Assembly: GCA_002716125.1 (NCBI GenBank)
Contig: PAZH01000088.1
Location: 1-64,000, forward strand
Reading direction: 5' to 3'
Length of the DNA: 64,000 nt
Source of the DNA: Rhodospirillaceae bacterium
GTDB taxonomy: Bacteria > Pseudomonadota > Alphaproteobacteria > UBA8366
This document shows, piece by piece, positions 35,743 through 45,311 of this stretch. The notes beneath the pieces were generated by a model. It was not told the origin of the DNA, ran no database searches, and saw only the letters and a list, made by a program, of their open reading frames with translations. The stretch's first letter is position 1, and each line of letters begins with the position of its first letter. The position numbers and the translations under genes are program-made.

Positions 35743-36882
35743 TCAATCATCGCCGGAAAGGGCGACGAGATTTCCGCTGAGGTGCCGGATTCGCCCCGCT
35801 ACTTCCAGGTCGAGGAGTGCGGCTTTGACGGTTGCCGGGGCGTAGTTGGAGCGTCGTATAATTTCGTCGACGGGTGTCGGAGACGGACTCGCTAAGTCGA
35901 TAATAACATTATGAATTTGCGGTGTATTTTCTAAGTTCGTCGTCTCGCTTTCGGAGATATCCTTGTGATGTACATGAACGAACGCCGAGTTCGGAATAGG
36001 TGTTGGGTACGGCTGTCTGATCGCTTCCAGGATTTGCGATGACGACATCACGAGTGTTGCCCCTTCGCGAATCAATTTTCCGGTACCGTGAGATCTTGGA
36101 TCAAGAGGAGAGCCAGGGACCGCGAGAACGTCTCTCCCTTGTTCACCTGCGAATCGAGCCGTGGTCAAAGAACCCGACCTTTTGGCCGCTTCAATGACGA
36201 CCACGGCGCTGGCAAGACCGGAAATGATTCGATTGCGGCGTGGAAAGTGTCGGCCTTGAGGCTTCGTCCCCGTCGCCATTTCGGAGATGATCACTCCGTT
36301 GTCGGATATGTCCTTATAGAGTGCGCTGTTTTCGCGGGGATAGATATTGTCGATGCCGCCGGCCAGAACCGCCACTGTCCCACCTTCAAGTGCGCCGATA
36401 TGCGCTGCGGTATCGATGCCGCGCGCCATGCCGGAGACGATGACGAAGCCGGTCGCCGCAAGCTCCATTGCGAATGTTGTGGCAAGCGTCCGGCCGTTCG
36501 CAGACGCATTGCGCGCCCCGACGATCGCGACGGACGGACGACTTAGAATTTCAGCATTTCCTAATACATTTAAAATAGGCGGTGAATCTTCAGCCGCCGC
36601 TAACAGCTTCGGGAAACGCGGCTCGCCGAGATGCAACATCGTGCCGCCAACCTGCTGAGTGTCGTCGATCTGCCGCAGGGCATCCTCGGCTGTAAAAGTC
36701 GTAAATTTCTTCTGTCCGCCCCGGCGCGCGAGTTCGGGTAGCGCATCGAGCGCTTTCTCGGCGCTTCCGAATTTGTTTAGAAGGGTCCGAAACGTCGCCG
36801 GTCCGACGTTTCTCGTGCGATATAACCGCAGTCGAGCGAGACGTTCCACGTCTGTCGCCGGGAAGGGCCAACCGGTCTCCAT
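35743..36882 (-). CDS. dprA: DNA processing protein DprA
   Basis: A 379-residue protein that loads RecA on incoming single-stranded DNA. The Rossmann-like core is clear (VAIVGARNASANGRTLA, VSGMARGIDTAAHIGALEGG, VLAGGIDNIYPREN, LVVIEAAKRSGSLTTAR). A short N-terminal helical domain precedes it (ERLARLRLYRTRNVGPATF), and a C-terminal winged-helix domain follows (DEIIRRSNYAPATVKAALLD). It lies in the run plsY-dprA-topA. The 165 bp between it and topA hold no gene I can see. Confidence 0.94.
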   Translation of the reverse strand: METGWPFPATDVERLARLRLYRTRNVGPATFRTLLNKFGSAEKALDALPELARRGGQKKFTTFTAEDALRQIDDTQQVGGTMLHLGEPRFPKLLAAAEDSPPILNVLGNAEILSRPSVAIVGARNASANGRTLATTFAMELAATGFVIVSGMARGIDTAAHIGALEGGTVAVLAGGIDNIYPRENSALYKDISDNGVIISEMATGTKPQGRHFPRRNRIISGLASAVVVIEAAKRSGSLTTARFAGEQGRDVLAVPGSPLDPRSHGTGKLIREGATLVMSSSQILEAIRQPYPTPIPNSAFVHVHHKDISESETTNLENTPQIHNVIIDLASPSPTPVDEIIRRSNYAPATVKAALLDLEVAGRIRHLSGNLVALSGDD

Positions 36883-36925
36883 ACCTGCCTCATACCTGTT
36901 GCCGATATAGGGCGGTATGTGCGGG

Positions 36926-37543
36926 TTAGGCAGATTTTAGCTTAATCTTGGATTCTTCACCGGCGAGGAGGCGGCGGATATTGGCATGATGCTTGAGCCA
37001 AATCAGGAGAGCGATCGGGACAAAGGCCTCGGCGATCTGGTGATAACCTAGCAGCCAGGCGTAGATGGGCGCGGCGGCGATGGCGAGCAAGGTCGCCAAT
37101 GAAGAGTAGCGGAGCAGAATTGCGACCGCCAACCACGTCAGGCCGGCATAGAGGGCGAGTATGGGAACAAGGCCGATACCAACGCCGAGCGCGGTCGCAC
37201 CGCCCTTGCCGCCTTTAAACTTCAGCCAGACGGGAAACAAATGTCCGAGTACCGCACCCCAAGCGGCGATGATTGCGAGGTCAGGACCGAAGGACTGGCC
37301 AATGAGGACCGCAACACAGCCTTTGGCGGCATCCAACAGAAGTGTTGCGATCGCCAGGCCTTTTCGACCGGTACGTAGGACATTGGTCGCGCCGATATTA
37401 CCGGAGCCGATTTCGCGAATATCACCGGCGCCCGAAAATTTTGTCAGCAGCAGGCCGAACGGTATCGATCCCAAAAGGTAAGCGACAAGAAAGCCGGCCG
37501 CGAAATACGGCAGGTCTTGGCTCCAACTGATCGGATCAGGCAT
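36926..37543 (-). CDS. plsY: Glycerol-3-phosphate acyltransferase PlsY
   Basis: A 205-residue integral membrane enzyme with about five helices that transfers the acyl group of acyl-phosphate to glycerol 3-phosphate, the first step of phospholipid synthesis. The conserved loops are LGSIPFGLLL, EIGSGNIGATNVLRTG and LKFKGGKGGATALG. It is 26 bp downstream of the dihydroorotase-like gene. Confidence 0.95.
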   Translation of the reverse strand: MPDPISWSQDLPYFAAGFLVAYLLGSIPFGLLLTKFSGAGDIREIGSGNIGATNVLRTGRKGLAIATLLLDAAKGCVAVLIGQSFGPDLAIIAAWGAVLGHLFPVWLKFKGGKGGATALGVGIGLVPILALYAGLTWLAVAILLRYSSLATLLAIAAAPIYAWLLGYHQIAEAFVPIALLIWLKHHANIRRLLAGEESKIKLKSA

Positions 37544-37569
37544 TCGCCGTTCCTTTTCTCGGATCCGGA

Positions 37570-38868
37570 TTAAGCGGCAAGTTTATAGACGGATCGCCCA
37601 TCGACCAAGGTTTCGAGCACGCGGCCTTGCACGGGCCGGCCGTCGAACGGCGTGTTCTTGGATTTGCTCCGGAAGCCTTCTTCTTCGATGCGCCAAGGAG
37701 TATCGGCATTGAACAGGACAAGGTCCGCCGCGGCGCCGCGCTGCAGCCGGCCACTCTTAAGACCCAGCATCCGCGCGGGGTTTGAGGTGATTTTGGCCAG
37801 GGCTTCCAACAATCCGATTTCACCGTTGTGGAAAGGCTCCAATGTCAGCGTCAGCAGGGTCTCTAGGCCAACGATTCCATACTCGGCTTGCGCAAAGGGA
37901 AGACGCTTCGAGTCCTGGTCACTCGGCGTGTGGTCGCTGGCGATGGCGTCGATGGTGCCGTCGGCCAAGCCCGCGACGACGGCCTTGCGGTCGGCTTCGG
38001 AACGCAAGGGCGGTGACACTTTCGCGAAGGTCCGGTAGTCCCCGATGGATGTTTCGTTGAGGGCGAAGTAGTGCGGGGCGGTGTCGCAAGTGACGTCCAG
38101 GCCTTTCGCCTTGGCGCGGCGGATCGCTTCGACGGCCCCTTCCGTCGAGACGTGCGCGGCGTGATACCGGCCGCCCGTCAGTTCCGCCAACCGCAGGTCG
38201 CGCTCCACCATGATGACTTCCGCGGCACCCGGAATACCGGGCAGACCGAGGCGGCTTGCAATCTCGCCTTCGTTCATAACGCCGCCATTGGCGAGTTTCG
38301 GGTCTTCAGGATGCTGGGCGACCATCAAGTCGAAACCGCGCGCATAACTAAGCGCTCGTCGCATCACCATCGTGTCGGCGACGGCGCGCGTTCCATCTGT
38401 AAAGGCAACGGCCCCGGCGTCCGCCAGTAGCCCCATTTCCGTAAGCTGTTCGCCCTTCGTGCCGCGCGTGACCGATCCGTAGCATCGGATTTTGACGGCG
38501 CCGACATCGTTCGCCCGGCGATGCATGAATTCCACCACCGATACATCATCGATCACCGGTGTCGTATTCGGCAATGCCACCATCGTCGTCACGCCGCCGG
38601 CGGCGGCCGCTTCGCAAGCGGTTTCGATCGTTTCCTTGTGCTCTTCGCCCGGCTCCCGGAGTTGTACCCGCATGTCGACAAGGCCCGGCGCGAGGCAACG
38701 CCCTTCGCAGTCGACGACTTCCGATACCGAGGGGGCGCCATCCTTGAAGAGTTCCGCACCGAAATCCGCGATCTTGCCGTCTTCAATGAGGAGCGCGCCG
38801 AGTGTATCGAGTCCGCTCTCGGGATCGAGGAGGCGGGCGTTTAGATATGCAACGCGGGGCGTCGTCAC
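37570..38868 (-). CDS. pyrC: Dihydroorotase-like protein (PyrC type I) without the first HxH metal motif
   Basis: A 432-residue amidohydrolase-fold protein of the class I dihydroorotase family. Active enzymes have DxHxH at the end of the first strand; here it reads [13 protein letters not shown], so both His ligands are lost. Later ligands remain: [18 protein letters not shown] and [10 protein letters not shown]. Non-catalytic dihydroorotase homologues (PyrX/PyrC') that are structural partners of aspartate transcarbamoylase carry this loss, and related alphaproteobacterial proteins are annotated as dihydroorotase. The ATGA overlap with pyrB supports a partnership. A second, active PyrC is then expected elsewhere in the genome. 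Confidence 0.88.
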   Translation of the reverse strand: MTTPRVAYLNARLLDPESGLDTLGALLIEDGKIADFGAELFKDGAPSVSEVVDCEGRCLAPGLVDMRVQLREPGEEHKETIETACEAAAAGGVTTMVALPNTTPVIDDVSVVEFMHRRANDVGAVKIRCYGSVTRGTKGEQLTEMGLLADAGAVAFTDGTRAVADTMVMRRALSYARGFDLMVAQHPEDPKLANGGVMNEGEIASRLGLPGIPGAAEVIMVERDLRLAELTGGRYHAAHVSTEGAVEAIRRAKAKGLDVTCDTAPHYFALNETSIGDYRTFAKVSPPLRSEADRKAVVAGLADGTIDAIASDHTPSDQDSKRLPFAQAEYGIVGLETLLTLTLEPFHNGEIGLLEALAKITSNPARMLGLKSGRLQRGAAADLVLFNADTPWRIEEEGFRSKSKNTPFDGRPVQGRVLETLVDGRSVYKLAA

Positions 38869-39839
38869 GGTGTGTTCGCCAATTCGTTCCGGGTGAGCGC
38901 GTCGAGGCAGGCCATACGGACCGCGACTCCCATTTCCACCTGCTCCCGGATAACGGATCGATCGAGATCGTCCGCCAAGTCGGAATCGATCTCGACGCCG
39001 CGGTTCATCGGGCCGGGATGCATAACGAGCGCGTCGGGCTTGGCGGCCGCCAGCTTTTCGCGTGTCAGGCCGAAATACCGGAAATATTCACGGATCGAAG
39101 GCACGAACATGCCCTGCATTCGTTCGTTTTGAAGTCGCAACATCATAACGATATCGCAGTCTTTGATGCCTTCCTCGATATTGTGGAAAACTTCCACGCC
39201 GAAACGGTCGACATCGGTGGGCAACAGTGTGGGCGGCGCGACAAGTCGGATTCGCGAACCCATCGTGTTCAAAAGATGGATGTTCGAGCGGGCCACGCGG
39301 CTGTGCAGAATATCCCCACAGATTGCGACGGTCAGGCGATGAATCCGGCCCTTGCGCCGCCGAATCGTCAGCGCATCGAGGAGGGCTTGCGTCGGATGCT
39401 CGTGCGTTCCATCGCCCGCATTAATGACCGAGCAGTTCACTTTTTCGGAGAGCAGTTTTACCGCGCCGGAATCGGCATGCCGAACGATCAGGACATCCGG
39501 GTGCATCGCATTTAGCGTCATCGCGGTGTCGATCAGGGTCTCACCTTTCTTCACGGCGCTCGATGCGACCGACATATTCATCGTATCGCCGCCGAGGCGT
39601 TTGCCCGCAAGCTCGAATGAACTCGATGTCCGGGTCGAGGTTTCGAAGAAGAGGTTTATGATCGTGCGGCCTCGTAAAAGGTCGCTCTTTTTGTCCGGTC
39701 GACGGTTCTGTTCGACATAGGTGTCGGCCAGGTCGAGGAGGTAGGTGATCTCGTCGGGGGAAAGGCCTTCGATTCCGAGAAGATGCCGGTGTGAGAACCG
39801 GTAGGTCAGGTCTTCGGGAATCTGTTGGGGCGCGGTCAT
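38865..39839 (-). CDS. pyrB: Aspartate carbamoyltransferase catalytic subunit
   Basis: A 324-residue enzyme that condenses carbamoyl phosphate with aspartate in pyrimidine synthesis. The carbamoyl-phosphate site [20 protein letters not shown] and the [12 protein letters not shown] and [10 protein letters not shown] motifs are complete. ATG 39839 gives [11 protein letters not shown]; an ATG 15 codons upstream (39884) is possible, and neither has a strong SD. The stop overlaps the start of the dihydroorotase-like gene. Confidence 0.96.
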   Translation of the reverse strand: MTAPQQIPEDLTYRFSHRHLLGIEGLSPDEITYLLDLADTYVEQNRRPDKKSDLLRGRTIINLFFETSTRTSSSFELAGKRLGGDTMNMSVASSAVKKGETLIDTAMTLNAMHPDVLIVRHADSGAVKLLSEKVNCSVINAGDGTHEHPTQALLDALTIRRRKGRIHRLTVAICGDILHSRVARSNIHLLNTMGSRIRLVAPPTLLPTDVDRFGVEVFHNIEEGIKDCDIVMMLRLQNERMQGMFVPSIREYFRYFGLTREKLAAAKPDALVMHPGPMNRGVEIDSDLADDLDRSVIREQVEMGVAVRMACLDALTRNELANTP

Positions 39840-39969
39840 TAAAAGCGGACTATACGCGTGCGCCTGCCGTTGCTGCAAGGTCATCGCGCGAGGCCTTGCA
39901 AATAGGCGAGTCGCAGGCTGTCGACGACCGCTCGAATCTCAGGAGATCCAACGACTCGGAGCGAACGCG

Positions 39970-41199
39970 TCAAATGGTCCCTTTCTCCCGCAATGTTGCA
40001 ATCGCCGCACGGTCGAGGCCGAGCAGACGTCCATAGACGTCCTCGTTGTCGTAACCGAGGGAAACACCGCCTCGGGGCTGTGGCAAAGGGCCCGATGAAA
40101 ATTTCACTGGAAAGCCTGGAACGATGCCGCCTTCGACGGGTGTCTCGAGTGCGTGATGGCGCATCGGTTTCAATGTACCGCGTTCTTGGAAGTGGGGGTC
40201 TTCGGCGACTTGACCGAGGGTACGGACGGGGGCAACGGGAACATCCGCGTTCTCGAGCTTTTCGACGGCTTCGGCGACGGTTAAGTGCGAGAACTTCGCT
40301 TGAATGGCCGCGCGGACGTCTGCAATACACGCGGCGCGGTCGACGCTCGTCGCATATCGGGGATCATTGAAGACATCGTCCGCATCGAGTGCCCCGCATA
40401 GGCGTTTCCAACGCTCGTCACTCGCCAGGGTGATAATGATATCGCCGTCTTTTAGTCGATAGAGGCCGGTCGGGTCCGTCCGCGCATTGTTGCCAGCGCG
40501 GACCGGTAGTCCTTGCGCGAGAATTTCCTCCATCGGCTCCATAAACATTAAGGTCGCCAGGGTATCCATCATCGAGGCGTCCAAATACTGGCCTTCGCCG
40601 GTTTGGTCGCGATGGCGGAGTGCCGCCAGTATCGAAAACGCACTGTAAAGCGGCGTCGCGAGATCGCCGACGAAAACACCGACCCGCGTCGGCGGCCCAT
40701 CGGGATCGCCATTAACGTCCATCATGCCGGACATCGCCTGAATCTGGTGGTCGTGTGCTGGATTGTCGGCATAGGGGCCTTCTTGTCCATATCCCGAGAT
40801 CGAGCAATAGACGATCCGTGGGTTCACTGCCGCGACATCTTCGTAACCCAGTCCCAAGCGTTTCATCGAACCCGGTGCGAGGTTTTCTAGGACGACATCG
40901 GATTCCTTCGCCATATCAAGAAACATTTGGCGCCCGGCTGAATCCTTCAGGTTCAGCGTTACGCTTTTCACACCTTCGCTGCGTTTTAGAAATTTCGTCG
41001 TGAGGTCGTCCTCGGTCTGCCGTGTTGGATGGACGCCTTTGGGGCCGGCGAAAGGACCGTTTAGGCGGATCGGGTCGCCTCGGCCCGGCGTTTCGATTTT
41101 GATCACCTCGGCACCGAAGCGCGCCATGGTCATGCTGAGAAAGGGCCCCGCCAAATAGACCGTGACGGAAAGAACGCGAACATCTTTCAATGGCTGCAT
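39970..41199 (-). CDS. Family III (CaiB/BaiF) CoA transferase
   Basis: A 409-residue class III CoA transferase. The N-terminus reads LKDVRVLSVTVYLAGPFLSM, the mid-region has SISGYGQEGPYAD, and the candidate nucleophile is Asp179 in FVGDLATPLY. It is 69 bp downstream of the ketopantoate-reductase-like gene and probably shares its transcript. Substrate unknown. Confidence 0.88.
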   Translation of the reverse strand: MQPLKDVRVLSVTVYLAGPFLSMTMARFGAEVIKIETPGRGDPIRLNGPFAGPKGVHPTRQTEDDLTTKFLKRSEGVKSVTLNLKDSAGRQMFLDMAKESDVVLENLAPGSMKRLGLGYEDVAAVNPRIVYCSISGYGQEGPYADNPAHDHQIQAMSGMMDVNGDPDGPPTRVGVFVGDLATPLYSAFSILAALRHRDQTGEGQYLDASMMDTLATLMFMEPMEEILAQGLPVRAGNNARTDPTGLYRLKDGDIIITLASDERWKRLCGALDADDVFNDPRYATSVDRAACIADVRAAIQAKFSHLTVAEAVEKLENADVPVAPVRTLGQVAEDPHFQERGTLKPMRHHALETPVEGGIVPGFPVKFSSGPLPQPRGGVSLGYDNEDVYGRLLGLDRAAIATLREKGTI

Positions 41200-41268
41200 C
41201 GTACGTAATCCCGAACTGAAGACCCTTTACGAAGGTAAGGGAAGTTGGGAGGTCGGCAATCCGCAAGG

Positions 41269-42300
41269 TCACACGGTGGCGTCAGTCATCCGTGAGCGGA
41301 GCTCGTCGAAGTTTTGCCAAGTCTGCTGGCGCTTGCCGGCTTCGATCTCTTGGATCATCTGCGCCAAGAGCGTGTTGAGCGGCATCGCGACACCGCGCTG
41401 CGCGCCGGCGTCGAGCACGGGCAGGAGGAGAGTGTCGAGCTCGGTTTTACGTTTGCGAACGGCGATATCGCGCCACATACCGCTGTGTTTCTTGGCACTG
41501 CCGAGGCGGTGATTGAAGATGGTCTCGAAAGCACGGTCCGCGGCCGATTGATCGGCGTCCCGCGTGAAGGCGCTCGGATCGAAGGGGTCGAATGGCTCCA
41601 GCTTTGTCCCGTCAGCCTCCGCAATCCGGATGACCTCACGGGTCAACTCGGTCAGCATGAGCCGGTATGTCTTAGAACCGAAGACGTCATTCAACTCTCC
41701 GTCGATTACGGCATTGGCCCACAGGAGGGAGCAGTACGCGAGCTTGCTCCAGAGGAACCCCCAGACATTGTTGGTGGCGATGGCGTTTGGCTCGAATGCC
41801 TGCAGTTCTTTGTGAAGTGTCTGCAATCTCAGTGTGATTTCACCCCCGAGTTCACCCACGACGACCGTACTGCGGGCACCGAACAGAATATCGCCCGGGC
41901 CGTGGTAGTCGGCGCCGAAATTGATGAAGGCGCCGATCGTCCGGTCTTCGCCAATCATCTCTGCGATCAGGTTTTCGTTGAGGCCGTTCTGGACCGAAAC
42001 GACGTAGCCGTCGTCGGCCAGATGCGGTTTTAACATATCGATGGCGGCCGCCGTGTCTTGCCCTTTTACGCAGAGTAGAACGCGTTTGAAAACGCCGCTA
42101 ATCTCATTCGGTGTCACGGCGCGGATCGCTGTCGTGAATTCGTCGACCGGCCCTTTGATCGAGAGGCCTTCGCGGTTCATCGCCTCGACATGCTCTGCAA
42201 CCATGTCGACCATCAGGACGTCTGAACCGGATCGCGCAAGATAGGCGCCAATCGTGCCCCCGATCGCGCCCGACCCCCAAATGAGCAACGGTTTCTCCAT
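41269..42300 (-). CDS. Ketopantoate reductase family protein
   Basis: A 343-residue NADP-dependent reductase with an N-terminal Rossmann loop (IWGSGAIGGTIGAYLA), the mid-domain VSVQNGLNENLIAE and a helical C-terminal domain with WSKLAYCS, whose Lys fits the catalytic one of PanE. The family includes true PanE and paralogues acting on other 2-oxo acids; its placement beside a CoA transferase rather than other pantothenate genes makes a catabolic paralogue as likely. It starts 11 bp after the ruvX stop. Confidence 0.82.
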   Translation of the reverse strand: MEKPLLIWGSGAIGGTIGAYLARSGSDVLMVDMVAEHVEAMNREGLSIKGPVDEFTTAIRAVTPNEISGVFKRVLLCVKGQDTAAAIDMLKPHLADDGYVVSVQNGLNENLIAEMIGEDRTIGAFINFGADYHGPGDILFGARSTVVVGELGGEITLRLQTLHKELQAFEPNAIATNNVWGFLWSKLAYCSLLWANAVIDGELNDVFGSKTYRLMLTELTREVIRIAEADGTKLEPFDPFDPSAFTRDADQSAADRAFETIFNHRLGSAKKHSGMWRDIAVRKRKTELDTLLLPVLDAGAQRGVAMPLNTLLAQMIQEIEAGKRQQTWQNFDELRSRMTDATV

Positions 42301-42311
42301 CGGTATTCCTC

Positions 42312-42785
42312 CTAGGGCGTTATCGTCGCGAGCCGATCAAGTGCGCCTTGAAGGATGTAGCTCGCCGCCATCTTATCGACCACTTCGCCGCGCTTTTGCC
42401 GCGACAGGTCGGCTTCGTCGATCAAGATGCGTTCGACGGCAACCGTCGACAAACGCTCGTCCCAGAAGGCGATGGGTATTTCAAAATTTCCCAACAAATT
42501 TTCCGCAAACTGGCGTGTCGACTGCGAACGCGGACCTTCGCTGCCGTCCATGTTCTTTGGCAATCCCAAAATGAGCCCGCCGACGTTGCGCTCGCCGATG
42601 ATCTGCTTGAGGGCTTCTGCATCCGCCGTAAATTTCCGGCGACGGATGGTCTCCAGCGGTGAGGCGATCTGGAAGAGTGAATCGGAAATGGCAAGGCCGA
42701 TGGTTTTCGAGCCGAGATCGAGTCCAAGGAGTCGCGCTCCCTTCGGTATCACGCCCGGTAAATCCGAAATATCGACGATGGCCAT
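42312..42785 (-). CDS. ruvX: Holliday junction resolvase-like RuvX (YqgF)
   Basis: A 157-residue RNase-H-fold protein. The family motifs are LLGLDLGSKTIGLAIS, VGGLILGLPKNMDGSEG, FWDERLSTVAVERIL and the terminal acidic VVDKMAASYILQGAL. YqgF proteins act in 16S rRNA 5' maturation and resolve Holliday junctions in some species. ATG 42785 begins MAIVDISDLPG; the longer open frame upstream has no conserved sequence. Confidence 0.92.
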   Translation of the reverse strand: MAIVDISDLPGVIPKGARLLGLDLGSKTIGLAISDSLFQIASPLETIRRRKFTADAEALKQIIGERNVGGLILGLPKNMDGSEGPRSQSTRQFAENLLGNFEIPIAFWDERLSTVAVERILIDEADLSRQKRGEVVDKMAASYILQGALDRLATITP

Positions 42786-42901
42786 GATCCATTTTCCCGC
42801 GATCCGAGGCTCGGTGCCAGTGCAATCGGGAGTTGCCGAGTACGATCTGAGCGGAGATAGTACCGCTTCTGTGCGATAGCAGGGGCAAATCAACGGCAAA
42901 A

Positions 42902-43381
42902 ATGGCCGAGATCGATCAAAGTTTCAGACTGCGTGTGGCGGCGCACATCAAGGCTATCGGCGATACACCGAGTGGTTTCGACGCTTGGCGGGCGGACGAG
43001 ATTGCCGAACTCTTGGCCCCGATGCCGGTCGAAGGGTCGCGCTTCAAATTTTTGGCCTCGCACAGCGGTACCAGCTCCGACGGTGTGGCAGCGGGCGTCG
43101 GCAACGTGTCCTTTCAAGAAGAGGAAAAGAAGCACGAGTGGAGCAGTGGCGACCGCTCGTTCCGCTGCGGCGCCTACGTCGTTGCCAAGAAGGGCGACCG
43201 AGATTTCGAAATCCGTCACGTCGGCGACGTTAACCCGGAGATGGAGGCGGGGGAGCTCATGCGCCTCTGCTATGAAAACGGTCGCTGGGAAGCTCAGCTG
43301 AACGCCCCCCGCACATTCGCCCTCGGCCCGATTGTGCTGGTTTTCGGCGGCAAGTTCGAGCTCTGGAAGGTCGGAGCTTAG
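42902..43381 (+). CDS. Hypothetical protein, 159 residues
   Basis: I do not recognise this family. The protein is soluble by eye, mixed alpha/beta, with no signal peptide and two cysteines (SFRCGAYV and MRLCYENG). Codon usage and the clean ATG at 42902 support a real gene. The N-terminus MAEIDQSFRLRVAAHIKAIG is helical, and the end is a beta-rich segment (FALGPIVLVFGGKFELWKV). It is divergent from ruvX, and its stop overlaps the stop of the convergent selenoprotein gene by four bases. Confidence 0.7.
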   Translation: MAEIDQSFRLRVAAHIKAIGDTPSGFDAWRADEIAELLAPMPVEGSRFKFLASHSGTSSDGVAAGVGNVSFQEEEKKHEWSSGDRSFRCGAYVVAKKGDRDFEIRHVGDVNPEMEAGELMRLCYENGRWEAQLNAPRTFALGPIVLVFGGKFELWKVGA

Positions 43382-45108
43382 CGTGCCGCCCGTAATTTCG
43401 CGTCCCAATCTTTCGGCAACTCGATCTCCCGCGCGACGGTGTAGCCGAGGATTCCGTTGTGGGCGAAAGTGATCGCGTTCGTCCTGAGCGGGTCGCCGCT
43501 GACCGCCACCATAAAGTCGTTCGGCGAGAAGACGATCGGTACCATTCGATCCGGGTCTTCGTTTTCGGCGAAGACTTTCGGTGCGCGATTGAGGCCGACC
43601 TCGTTGCGCAGATTGTTGATCGGATGATCCGTCCACTCGCCGAGGTAGCGCTCGAATGCGGCCGCTGGCATCCGGCAGTGATCGTAAAGGTACTGTTTTA
43701 CGTCCTGCTTGGACCAACCGTCCTTCGCTAAGGTTTGCGCCAGGATTGGGCTCAGCACCAAGAGCGGACGTAAGGTGCCGGGCGAAGTGCCAATGGTGAA
43801 GACCAATTGCCAGGTGTTTTGTTTGAGAACCGCGTCCGCCAGGTAGGGCATCATCTTTTCGCCCGTATTGCCCGTCGCGGATGCGATCAGATCACTCCCC
43901 GTATAGCGCGCGATACTCACGGCGCTCTTGCCCTTTGGAATGCCGAGGTCTTCCGCTGTCGTGTTCCAACCGATTTCTTCCAACACCGCCTCGTTTTCCG
44001 CCATGACGACGCGCCAGGTATTCCCGAAAGTGCATTTGTCGTTCTTGTGGAGCAGGAATCCTGCGAGGTTCCGCAGCGCCAAGCGCCAGAACCGTCCGAC
44101 CGACGTGTTGGGCTGGAAGCCGTCGCGCAGCACGCCTTGCTCGTCGTTGAATCTCAATTGTGCGGCCAGCGGGCCGTTGATTGTGATCAACGTTTCGCCG
44201 CCCGGCGTATTGCCGGAATGCTCGACCCCGTAGTTCGGGTCGCCCATAGCTTCGATCAACGCGACCAGGACCGGCATGTATTCCGGCCGACAGCCAGCCA
44301 TCACGCCGTTGACCGCAACGGACCAAACCGTTGCGGCACGGCTGTCCGGAAGCAACACAGCAAGTACCTCGTCTGGATCACGGTCCGTGAATTCGAGAAA
44401 CGCTTCGACCCGTTCCGCCGTCGGCGGGATGATTGGCAGGCCGTCGCTCCATTCGTTCTCAATGAACAGGCGATTGATCTCGTCGATCGTGCCGGAGAAG
44501 ACGATATCTCGAGGCGCCGGGTCCTCCACGGTTTCGACGTCGCCGGGCGCTTCCGTCAGGTTATTCACGACGTCGTCGAGGGTGACGCCGTGAATGTTTT
44601 CGGAGAGCTCCGCATCGCTTTGCGTGCCGACATGGCCCGGTACCAAAGCAACCGGCAAATTGGGGAGGCCGAGCCCGACGCTGGTCGTGCCCGCTTGACC
44701 GATGAAACCTTCACAAACGAGCGAAGAAGAGGGAACGCCGGCTTTCTCAGCGGCTGCACTCGCCCGCAACACGGCGGGCGTGCAGCTGCCTCAACAGCCC
44801 ATGCCAGAGATGACGGCGTCGACCCCCAGGGTCTCCATCTTCCGCGGCAGGTCCGCGAGGATTTGCCGCTCGTCCGCGCCGTGGGTTGAGCCGAAATCCT
44901 TCCAGCTGACGAATTTGATCGATGGATATCGTTCCTTCAGGCCGGTCTCGAGATGGTCGAACACCTCGTCACCGCGGAAGAGATAGTCCCAGAGTTGGGC
45001 GACGGTCTTGCCTTCCAGCGTGTCGAGGCGCGGCGCCACTGGCGCGATCTCCATTTGCCGCGCCGCCCGCGGCCAGACCACGTCATGTATTTCGGAATTT
45101 CTAAGCAT
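43378..45108 (-). CDS. UGSC-type selenoprotein (UGA at 44791-44793 read as selenocysteine)
   Basis: ATG 45108 (GGAGG 8 bases before it) opens a frame of 105 codons ending in SGMGC. It is interrupted by UGA at codon 106 and continues in the same frame as GSCTPAVLRASAAAEKAG to a TAA at 43378. Read through, it is 576 residues with the motif C-U-G-S-C, the mark of the UGSC selenoprotein group described from marine metagenomes. A hairpin after the UGA (separate entry) fits a bacterial SECIS. Residues 1-170 form the domain with the Sec motif and a later Cys (LVCEGFIGQAG). Residues 195-576 are a long second region starting near TIDEINRLFIENEWSDGLPI, with CRPEYMPVLVALIEAM and GGETLITINGP; I do not know its fold. 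Redox or selenol chemistry is likely, but no reaction is assigned. Gene callers would give two fragments, the second from GTG 44772. Confidence 0.85.
44749..44793 (-). promoter_or_regulatory. Bacterial SECIS element of the UGSC gene
   Basis: Minus strand, directly after UGA (44793-44791). The stem is GCUGCAC (44786-44780) plus GCCCGC (44779-44774), pairing with GCGGGC (44767-44762) and GUGCAGC (44759-44753), with a 2-base GA bulge on the 3' side. The apical loop CGUGUU has G in its second position. There are 17 bases between UGA and the loop. These values meet the usual bacterial SECIS pattern. Lower pairs G-C-G with G-C-U extend the stem past one mismatch. Confidence 0.8.
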
Positions 45109-45135
45109 AATCTGCCTCCATATCGTCTTCATGCT

Positions 45136-45191
45136 GAGCCTGTCGAAGCATGAGGACGCCAATCAAAAGCCAGTCATCCTTCGACAAGCTC
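45136..45191. repeat. REP-like inverted repeat
   Basis: GAGCCTGTCGAAGCATGA (45136-45153) and TCATCCTTCGACAAGCTC (45174-45191) are inverted copies with two mismatches and a 20-base spacer. The core TGTCGAAG/CTTCGACA resembles dispersed extragenic palindromes common in Proteobacteria. It fills much of the 203-bp region between the divergent selenoprotein and TauD genes. No second copy was noticed in this window. Confidence 0.55.
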
Positions 45192-45311
45192 GGGATAAGG
45201 CTTGGGCTCCCCTTATAATCTGGAGTACTCGTGCGCGGCTTCGAGTGGTAGAGCGCTTGGTATTGATCTTAGGGCGACTATGTTTTGAGGAACGCTTGGA
45301 AGGAGACCTGC

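Noticed and set aside
43378-44772. The C-terminal UGSC frame as a separate gene starting at GTG 44772
   Set aside because: No SD, the start would lie inside the SECIS hairpin, and the residues before it (UGSCTPA) continue the family motif in frame.
43807-44889. 360-residue plus-strand ORF across the UGSC gene
   Set aside because: Shadow frame; it spans both halves of the selenoprotein and has no family features.
45225-45290. tRNA-like stretch upstream of the TauD gene (GAGTGGTAGAGCGCTTGG resembles a D-arm)
   Set aside because: No pairing anticodon stem, no T-arm GTTCRA and no acceptor stem could be found around it.
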